Shown here: positions 56,001 to 64,000 of the stretch, one piece after another | Layout of the letters: each line of letters starts with the position of its first letter | Position numbering within the stretch: position 1 is the first letter of the stretch | Source: JALZMG01 sp963739975 | Lineage (GTDB): Bacteria > Actinomycetota > Acidimicrobiia > Acidimicrobiales > Ilumatobacteraceae | Assembly: GCA_963739975.1 (NCBI GenBank) | Contig: CAVUCK010000025.1 | Location: 1-64,000 of the forward strand | Length of the DNA stretch: 64,000 nucleotides | Direction of reading: 5' to 3' | The notes under the pieces: model-generated | What the model saw: only the letters and a program-made list of their open reading frames with translations | The model's database searches: none | What the model was told of the DNA's origin: nothing | Made by a program: the position numbers and the translations under genes

Positions 56001-59000
56001 TCCGCTACGGCGCCGACCGGCTGGTGCGGATCGACGGCACCGGCAGCCTCCTCTCGCTCGGCCTGCTGACGCCGGCGGACCTCACCGCCGCAGGGCTCCC
56101 GACGGCCGGCACCGTCGATCTGGGGACCCTGCTCACCGCCGACGTGGCCTTCGACGCCGCGGCCCTCGTCGCCGCCGGGATCACCACCGCCGGCGAGCTC
56201 AGCGCAGCCGGGCTGCCGACGACCGGCCCGATCGCCCTCGACACCCTGCTCGACGAGGACATCGTCGATCCGGCCGCCCTGGACGGAGCCGGGCTGCTGC
56301 TCGACGCCACGCCGATCGGCGTCGACACCGATCCGCTGGTGCAGCTCGACGGCGCCGACAGCCTGATCGGCCTCGGCCTCGTCACCGCCGCCGGCCTGGC
56401 CGCCGCCGGGCTGCCGGAGACCGGCTCGATCGCCCTTGCCGACCTGTTCGCCTCGGAGGTCGAGCTGGACGTCGACGTGCTCGAGACCCTCGGTGTGCTC
56501 ACCGACGCCGAGCTCACCACGGCGGGGTTGCCGACCACCGGGCTCGTGGCGATCAGCGCCCTGCTCGGGGCAGCCCTCGTCGCCGAGGCCGACTTGGACT
56601 CCCTGCTCGTGCTGCGCGACCGCCAGCCCGTCGGCGGGCTCGTGTTCGGTGACGTCTACTTCGTCCACGTCACCGGCCGCTTCGCCACCCTCCACCTCAG
56701 CCGCGCCGACGCACTGGCCGGCACGAACCCGATCGCCCTCGACCCGTCGACGGCCACCGGCACCCGGCACTCGCTGACGTTCACCGACGACCTCGCCTTC
56801 GTGCTCGGCGACGTGGACGTCGCGGCGAACACGATCCAGCTCGGTGCCGGACACGGCGTGCGCACCGGCGATGCGGTGCGCTACGAGGACCGGCCCGACG
56901 TCGAGCGGTCGTACCAGGTCGACGGGCCGGGTGGGTTGATCGCCGCAGGGATCGTCACCGCCGAGCAGCTCGAGGGCAAGGACCTCCCGACGACCGGCAC
57001 CGTGACGCTCCAGCAGCTGCTCGACGCCGAGCTGATCCTCAAGGACGACGTGAGCGTCGGCGGCCTGGCCCGAGGTGTCACCTACTTCGCCTCGGTCGAC
57101 CCGCTCGACGCGTCGAAGATCACGCTGCACACCAGCCGCACGGCAGCCTTCGCCGGCGCCGATGCGATCGACCTGCTGGCGCCGAAGCTCGACGGCGCCG
57201 CCTTCCGGCTCGAGCCGGCCAGCTTCGGCACGCAGGCGACGATCGACGGCGGCATCGTCACCGCCGGCCGCGACGTGATCGTCAACGCGCTGGACGTCAT
57301 CGACGTCGCCATGGACACCTCCTGGACGTTCAACTTCAGCGACTCGATCGTCGCCCTCGCCCAGGACCGCGGCGCGCTGGGCATCAGCGGCGCGGCGGCC
57401 GCCGGCATCGCCGGTGGGGCCGACGTCAGCGCCGCCCGCAACGTGCTCGTCACCGGCAACGTCAGCACGGCCTCGCAGATCATGGCGGCGACCGCCATGA
57501 CCAACGAGAGCGATCGGGCGCTGGCGTTCATCGAGGGCCCGGACACCGTCGTCGACACCGGGACCGGTTCGATCGACGTGCTCGCCCACCTCGACGCCGA
57601 CTCGCTGTACGCGGCGATCATCCCGTTCTCGTCGAAGGGCGGCATCGCCGACTCGGCGATCGACATCAAGGATTCCTCCGTCATCACGAACAGCTACGTC
57701 GACGCCCACATCGCCGGCGCCGAGGTGACGGCCGCCACGACGGTGACCGTCGAAGCCATCGACGACACGCAGATCTACGCCATCGCCGACGCGGTGACGG
57801 TCGAGCAGGACAGCGGGAACAGCGGGCCCCCGTTCGTCACGGTCGGCTTCACGTTCGCCGCAGCGGAGATCAACGACGTCGTCGTCGCCTACATCGTCGA
57901 CGGCGTCGTCACCGCCAACGGCGGCGACGTCGAGGTGCGGGCGCTGTCCGACGTGAACGTCGTGTCGGTGTCGATCGGCATCGGCGTCGCCGGCAGCCAG
58001 TTCGGCGGTGCCGGCTCGCTGATCAACAACGCCGTCGCCAACCGGACCGAGGCACTGATCGGCGGGACATCCGTCGTCACCGCCTCCGGCTCGGTGCTCG
58101 TCCACGCCACCGACGACACCGACCTCGTGTCGTTCGGGGGCGGGGCCAACTTCCAGAGCCAGATCTCCATCGGCGCCGTGATCGGCATCAACGAGATCGC
58201 CAACGTCACCCGCGCCGCGATCACCGGCGGCACGGTCGAGGCGCTCAGCGGCGACGTGACCGTGCTGGCCGAAGCCGTCCCCGTGATCGTGGTCATCACG
58301 ATCGGGCTGGCCCAGGCCGAGAACCACGAGGAGATCAGCACCAACCAGGGTGGGTTCGGGGGCACGCTGAAGTACGTCGCCTTCAAGCTGGTCGAGTTCT
58401 TCCTCACGCTCGGGTTCGGGCAGGGGACCGGTGGGACCTCCCTCGCCGGATCGTTCTCCGTGAACTCGATCAAGAGCCAGGTCGACGCCCACGTCGCCGG
58501 CGACGCCGACGTCGACGCCACCGGCACCGTGCTGGTGCACGCGCTCGACGCCCCGACCGTCGTCGCCGTCGCCGGCGCCGTGGCCCTCAGCGACGGCACG
58601 GCCAAGGGCGCATCCGTCTCGATCAACCTGATCGGCGACGTCGTCACGGCCCACGTCGACGGCACCGCCACGACCGTCGACGCGCCGGTCGTCGACATCC
58701 ACGCCGAGACGAACTCCGACATCGACACCGTGGCCCTCGGCGGCACCCAGGCCGACGACTTCGCCCTCGGCGGGTCGGTGACGAAGAACGAGATGGACAA
58801 CACGGTGGAGGCCCGGGTCACCGACGGCGCCCACGTGACCGCTGCCACCTCGGCGACCGTCCATGCCACCCACGTGGCCGACATCGTGACCGTGGCGGGG
58901 AACGTCACGTTCTCCCAGGACGCGGTGGCGATCGGCGCCTCCATCGTGCTCAACGACCAGAGCGAGATCGTCCGCACGACGATCGACGGCGCCACCGTCA

Positions 59001-62000
59001 CCGCCCCGGCGATCACCGTCCTGGCCTCGGCCGACGCCGACATGATCGGCATCGCCGTCGGCGGGGCGTTCGCCGAGAACTTCGCCCTCGGCGGCTCGGT
59101 CGTGTTCACCACGTCGCGCAACCTGGTCGAGACGACCGTCGTCAACGGGGCCACGCTGTCGGCCGTCGGCGGCACCATCAGCGTCGTCGCCGTCGACGAC
59201 TCCGACCTCGACTCCGACGCCGGCAACGCCACGCTGATCCTGCTCGACAACGACAGCTCGGGCGGCGCCATCGGGCTCTCGGTCGTCAGGAACGACGTCG
59301 AGAACGTCGTGCGCACGATCGTCGACGGCGCCACCATCACGGCTGCCACGATCGAGATCCGCGCCGAGTCGTCCGCTGACGTCCACGCCCTGTCGATCGC
59401 CGGCGGTGGGGCGTACGGCGGCTCCGACAGCGGCAACGGGTTCACGTTCGTCGGGGCCGGCGCCATCTCGATCAACGAGGTGAAGAACATCGTCGAGACG
59501 ATCGTCCGCAACGGGGCGACGATCACGGCCACGTTGCTGACGATCGAGGCCAAGGACATCGCCGACGTCCGAGCCGACGCCGGCAGCGCATCGCTGTTCC
59601 TGAAGACCAAGAGCCAGAGCGGCGGGGTGGCGATCACCGTCGGCGTCGGCGTGGCCACCAACGACGTGGAGAACACCGTGACGACAGTCGTGGCGCCCGG
59701 CGACGGCGGCGCCGTCCCCGTCATCACGGCGCCGACGACCACCGTGCGGGCGGTGGGCGACACCACGGTCAACGCCCTCGCCCTCGGCATCGCCGGCTCG
59801 CTGCAGACCGGCAACGGCAGCGGCGGGGCGTCGTTCGTGGGCGCCGGGAGTGGCTCGGGCAACTCCGTCACCAACAAGGTCCACAGCAAGGTCGTCGGCG
59901 CGTCCATCACGGCCGCCACGCTGCTGGCGATCCGGGCGACCGACACCACCGAGATCGTCGCCGACGCCGGTGCCGTTGGGCTGGTCTACGCCCGCGGGCC
60001 ACCGATCTTCGCCGTCGGTGCTTCGATCGCCATCAACTCGATCTCCAACACCACGATCGCCGAGCTCGTCACCCCCGACGTGCTGCACGCCGGCGACGTG
60101 GAGGTGTGGGCCGACGCCGACGTCGAGATCGACGTGCTGACCGTGACGTTCACCGTGGCGCTCACCCTCAGCGACCAGAACTCCACCACGTTCGGGCTCG
60201 CCGGCGCCGGTGCCGGCTCGGGCAACAAGATCACCAACACCGTCGAGGCCAGGGTCGTCGACACGACGGTCGACGGGATCGCCGACACGATCACCGGCAC
60301 CCTGACCGTCCGGGCGCAGGAGCAGGGCAGGATCCACGCCGAGTCCGGGATGGGCGCACTGGCCTTCGGCATCACCCAGGGCAGCTCGGGCCAGGCCGGG
60401 GCCGGCGCAGCGGCGGCGACGAACCAGATCGCCAACTCCGTGATCGCCTCGATCACCGGCTCCACCCTCACCGTCGGCGACGACATCGTGGTCGAAGCGA
60501 CCTCCGCTCCCACGATCGAGACGTTCACGTTCGGCATCGCCGGCGGCGTCAGCTCCAGCCAGCAGTCGGCGTTCGCCTTCGCCGGAGCCGGATCCGGTTC
60601 GGGCAACCGGATCGGCGACGTCGACGGCACGCCGGCCCAGACGATCGCCCGGGTCGTCAGCTCCACGCTCCTCGCCGGCGGCGAGATCCGCGTCGAGGCC
60701 CGTGACGAGTCGACGATCACGGCCGACGCCGGCGGCGTCAGCGTCGCCGTCGGCATCTCGCAGAACACCAGCGTGCCGATCGCCGTCGGCGCCGCCGTGG
60801 CGATCAACACGATCGTCAAGACCGTCCGGGCCATCGTGACCGGCTCGACGATCACCGATGCCACCGCACTCGTCGTCGACGCCAGCTCGGCCACCCAATC
60901 CGAGGCGCTCTCCATCGCCGGAGCGGGCGGGGTCGGCGTCTCCAGCACCACGTCGATCGGTGTCACCGGCGCCGGCGCCGTGTCGATCAACGACGTGGCC
61001 GCCACCGTGGAGGCGATCGTCGAGAACAGCACGCTGACGCTCTCGGGCTCCGTGTCGGTGACGGCGTCGGAAGCGGGGGCGCTGGAGTTCGAGCTGACCG
61101 GGACGAACGCCGCCGATCTGGCCGAGGCGCTCGACGACCTCGGTGTCGTCGACGCCGACATCGTCGAGTACGACGACAACGGAACACCGGGTGATCCAGA
61201 GGACGACTTCCCGGCCGACCCGCAGCCGCTGCTCCAGCAGGCCGCCGATCTCGCCGACGACGCGGCGAAGTACGCCCAGCTGCTCGCCGCGTTCGCCGCC
61301 AACGGCATCGTGCTGTCGTCGACGACGAAGGTGTACGTCCTCGAGTACGACGTCGACGTCGACGACGCCCCGCACCCGTACCTGCTGACGCCCGATCCCG
61401 ACGACAACGAGGAGAACCCGAAGTTCGACCCGGGCGCCGACCCGGACGGCTTCAACCCGCGGATCACCCGCTGGCTGCTGCGCGACGGCAGTGGCAGCTC
61501 CTACATCGTCGAGCGCTGCGGACCGAGCGGCGCCAACCTGTGCGTGTTCCGGCCGGCCCTCATCGACGCCGACGCCGGCGGGCTCGCCCTCAGCGTCAAC
61601 GTCGGCTCCTCGACGGCCGTCGGCATCAACGTCGGCGCCGCCGTCGCCCACAACACGGTCGCCAACCACGTCACCGCCAAGGTCACCAACACGTCGGTCA
61701 CGGGCGCGGCGAGCCTCACCGTCAACGCCGCGACCGCCGTCGCGATCGAAGGCCTTGCCGTTGGCATCGCCGGCGGCGTCAGCGCCGGCTCCGGCTCGTC
61801 GTTCTCCTTCTCCGGTGCCGGTGCCGGCACGGCCAGCTTCATCACCAACGAGACCCGCGCCGAGCTGTCGGGCGTCACGACCGACGTCGCCGGAGCGATC
61901 AGCGTGGTCGCATCGGATTCGTCGAAGATCCGCGCCGACGCCGGTGCCGGGGCGTTCTCCATCGCCGGTGGCAGCAGCGGCGGCGTCTCGGGTGCCGTCG

Positions 62001-62121
62001 GCGCCGGGGTCGTCCGCAGCGAGATCGCCAACACCGTGCGGGCGATCGTCGAGGGCAGCTCGCTCGGGACCGCCGTCGATCCCGAAGGCGACGTCGAGGT
62101 CATCGCCACGTCGACGTCCGC
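47071..62121 (+). CDS. Giant protein B, segment 3: beta-repeat array with embedded FG-GAP propeller and solenoids
   Basis: About 5,015 codons uninterrupted in frame 2. Most of it is repeats of roughly 55-65 residues of the form 'DVxVxAxxxxxIxxxAxGxAxGxxxGxGxAxAxNxIxNxTxAxI', as in large filamentous adhesins, probably forming a long beta-helix. The array is interrupted at 49120-52490 by FG-GAP/VCBS repeats with 'DLDGDGRLDLVVG', themselves split by insertions, and at 55930-57200 by Leu-rich solenoid repeats carrying LPTTG and LPETG. No membrane helix is seen. The segment is clearly one intact frame, which makes it the best quality part of this gene. It passes to segment 4 at an extra G near 62122. 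Confidence 0.82.
49540..51270 (+). repeat. 'LQxALDAAL' modules inserted between propeller blades
   Basis: Five modules of about 100 residues with 'V-x-A-A-D-T-A', 'L-x-x-x-V/L-Q-x-A-L/V-D-A-A-L-x-x-A-G' and 'G-D-V/I-x-V'. Examples are LIGQLQTALDAALVGAG and LVADLQDAVDDALLAAG. Three lie between blades 2 and 3 and two between blades 3 and 4. Confidence 0.55.
51360..52030 (+). repeat. 11-residue Leu-rich solenoid inside propeller blade 4
   Basis: Successive 11-residue units with the pattern 'L-x-x-x-D/E-D/E-L-V/L-x-S/A-G', for example LSFLDELVEAG, LAAADDLLDSA, LVELRDLVESG and LASLEELVLSG. The strand LDLVVGNVG before it and APTKIYLN after it are the two halves of one FG-GAP blade. The acidic helical repeat thus sits as an insert of about 220 residues. 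Confidence 0.65.
55930..57200 (+). repeat. Solenoid repeats with internal LPXTG sequences
   Basis: Units of about 35-40 residues share 'GLxTxxxLxxAGLPTTGxxxLxxLL'. Exact LPXTG matches lie at 56213 (LPTTG), 56411 (LPETG), 56528 (LPTTG) and 56984 (LPTTG), with LPTAG at 56096. A further LPTTG at 51686 lies in the solenoid at 51360-52030. The units interrupt a 'TGDAVRY...VGGLxxGxxYFxxV' beta module, uninterrupted at 19011 in gene A. Confidence 0.65.
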
Positions 62122-64000
62122 AGATCCGCTCGATCGCCGCCACCGCCGTCCTCGCTGTCGGCGTCGGCAGCAGCCCCGCCGTCGGCGCCTCGCTCGCCGG
62201 CTCCGTGAGCCTGGCCACGATCACGAACACCGTCGAGGCGCTCGTCCGCAACGCCACGACGATCTTCACCGCCGTGGCCGGCGACGTCACCGTGCGGGCG
62301 ACCGATCAGTCCACGATCGACAGCGACGCCGGATCCGGTTCGCTCTCCGTCGCCGCCGGTTCGGGCCCGAGCGTCGCTGCGTCAGGCGCCGGCTCGATCG
62401 CCATCAACGAGATCGCCAACGTCGTCCGTGCTTCGGTGAACGGCTCGACCCTCACGGTTGGCGGCAACCTTCTCGTCGAAGCCCTGTCCAAGGCCACCGT
62501 GAAGGTCACCGCCGTCTCGATCTCCGGCGCCGTCGGAGCCGGGAACGCGGGGATCGGCGTGGCCGGCGTCGGGGCCGTCGCGCTCAACGAGATCGCCAAC
62601 ACGATCGAGGCCAGCCTCATCAACGCCACCGTCGTGCCGACCGGTGGCGGCAGCGCCGTCACCGTCCACGCCGAAGACGAGTCCACGATCAGCGCCGATG
62701 GCGGCGGCGTAGCGCTGTCGGTCGGCGCCGGGACGACGGGCGTCGGCGTGGCCGCCGGCGCCACCGTCGCCGACAACCGCATCGGCGGCGTCGACATCGA
62801 CGACGTCGACACCGACAGCATCGAGGTCAGCAGCTCCGACCCCAACGACCCGCCGGTGCCGCTCGGCCCCGAGCAGCACAGCGTGCTGGCACTGGTGATC
62901 AACACCACCATCGGCAGCGCGCTCAGCCGGGCCAACTCGGTCGAGGTGTCGGCCGCCTCGACGTCGCGGATCGACGTGACCGCCATCGCCGGCGCCGCCG
63001 CCGTTGGCGCCGGGTCGGTCGGCGTCGGCGTGGCCGTCGCCGGGACGTACTCCACCAACCGCTCGCGGGCCATCGTCCGGGCCGAGGTCAACGACAGCGC
63101 CATCTTCACCGGCGCCAACGACGACGTCGACGTGACCGCCACGGACGACGCCACGATCGACCTCGACGTGGGCTCCGGTGCCGTGGGTGTCGGTGCCGGC
63201 TCCGTCGGCGTCGGCGTGGCCGGCGCCGGTTCGATCGGCATCAACGACATCGCCAGCCAGACCATCGCCCGCATCATCGACTCGACGATCAACATCGGCG
63301 GCCACCTGACCGTCGACGCCTCGGCGACGTCCGACATCGACGCCGTCGTGGTCGGCGTCTCCGTCGGCGTCGGTGCCGGCTCGGTCGGCGTCGGCGCGGC
63401 GGGCGCCGGATCGATCGCCATCAACGAGATCGCCAGCACGATCCTGGCCGAGATCATCGACAGCGACATCGACGTGACCGGCCTCCACGACGTGGTCGTG
63501 CACGCCGCTGACGACGCCGACATCCGGGTCGACTCCGGCGGCCTGGCCCTGGCCGGCGGGTTCGGCGCCGTCGGCGTCGCCGTCGGGTTCGGTCTCTCGT
63601 ACGCCGAGAACCGGCTCTCGACGTCGACCACGGCCCAGATCAGCGGCTCGTCCATCGACGCCGGACGCGACGTCAAGGTGACCGCCGACTCGACCGGTCT
63701 CATCGAAGCGTGGTCGCTCGGCGGCGGCGCCGGCGTCGGGATCGGCTACGTCGGCGTCGCCGTGGCCGTCGGCGCAGCGTTCTCGATCAACGAGATGGAC
63801 ACGACCACGACGGCGCGGCTGTTCGCCATGGACGGTGCGGCCGGCGACCACGTCATCGCCGGGCGCCACGTCGAGGTCCAGTCGTCCGCCGACGCCACGA
63901 TCGACTCGGCCGCCGACGGTGCCGCGGTGTCGATCTCCGGCGGGTTCGCCGGCGCCTCGGTCTCGCTCGGCATGGCGATGGCGGGCAACGACATCGCCTA
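62122..64000 (+). CDS. Giant protein B, segment 4 (3' end outside window)
   Basis: About 625 codons in frame 3 without a stop up to the right edge. The same beta-helix repeats as segment 3 continue, with near-identical pieces 'VGAGSVGVGVAGAGSI' and 'VGAGSVGVGAAGAGSI' at 63190 and 63370, and 'INEIA' turns. The gene therefore continues beyond the window; the visible frame-corrected length of gene B is about 7,900 residues. Its C-terminal anchor, if any, cannot be seen. Confidence 0.8.

Noticed and set aside
56096..56998. LPXTG motifs in gene B taken as a C-terminal sorting signal
   Set aside because: They are internal, thousands of codons from any end, and lack the hydrophobic helix and basic tail. 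They are reported as a finding about repeats instead.
52118..62290. Very long open frame of about 3,390 codons on the minus strand
   Set aside because: Its translation is Asp/Arg/Gly/His/Val-rich low complexity caused by the GAC/GTC/GCC codons of gene B on the other strand. It has no domains and no independent codon pattern.
1..64000. tRNA, rRNA, prophage or transposase genes
   Set aside because: None could be recognised in the translations or by their conserved sequences.

Overview
The window is about 70% G+C with strong GC3 coding bias. It carries an LPXTG-type surface protein, lipoproteins, a sugar-type ABC importer and two enormous modular secreted proteins. This fits a high-GC Gram-positive, i.e. 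an actinobacterium. Giant proteins of this architecture are known to me from marine and freshwater lineages such as Acidimicrobiia, so that class is a guess rather than a demonstrated placement. No rRNA, tRNA, CRISPR array or transposase was seen.

Layout. (1) 1-29962, plus strand: giant gene A, open at the left edge, about 9,980 codons visible once frame breaks are bridged. In order it holds beta-rich repeats, Ig-like repeats, degenerate RTX-type repeats, a segment full of frame breaks (12.53-16.85 kb), more RTX-like and Calx-beta-like modules, an RTX block, two concanavalin/LamG-like domains, two Calx-beta domains, a metzincin/matrixin-like protease domain and a C-terminal membrane anchor. 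(2) 30163-31098: a secreted protein with a Thr-rich stalk and an LPSTG sorting signal, flanked by two copies of a small palindromic repeat. (3) 31354-35356, minus strand: a tight four-gene CUT1-like ABC operon (permease, lipoprotein binding protein, ATPase, permease). (4) About 35253-36790, plus strand: two overlapping putative lipoproteins, divergent from the ABC operon. (5) 36892-40064: a secreted protein with an HYR domain and a beta-solenoid-like C-terminus, carrying two single-base frame breaks. (6) About 40265 to beyond 64000: giant gene B, open at the right edge, about 7,900 codons visible. It starts with a second metzincin-like domain, then a Glu/Pro linker, a second HExxHxxGxxH motif and a zinc-dependent phospholipase C-like domain. 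An FG-GAP/VCBS propeller follows, broken up by large insertions, and then a very long array of beta-repeats.

How it fits together (inference). Nearly everything here is exported or envelope-associated. Gene A appears to be held by a C-terminal transmembrane helix, the small LPSTG protein by a sortase encoded elsewhere, and gene B carries possible degradative domains at the start of an adhesin-like fibre. The ABC importer could take up sugars released at the surface, but nothing in the sequence proves a functional link. Points worth following up are five exact LPXTG sequences inside solenoid repeats of gene B, two kinds of repeat inserted into the middle of other domains, and the same metalloprotease-like domain at the facing ends of the two giant genes. 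The many frame breaks are almost all single-base insertions and read as uncorrected sequencing error rather than gene decay.
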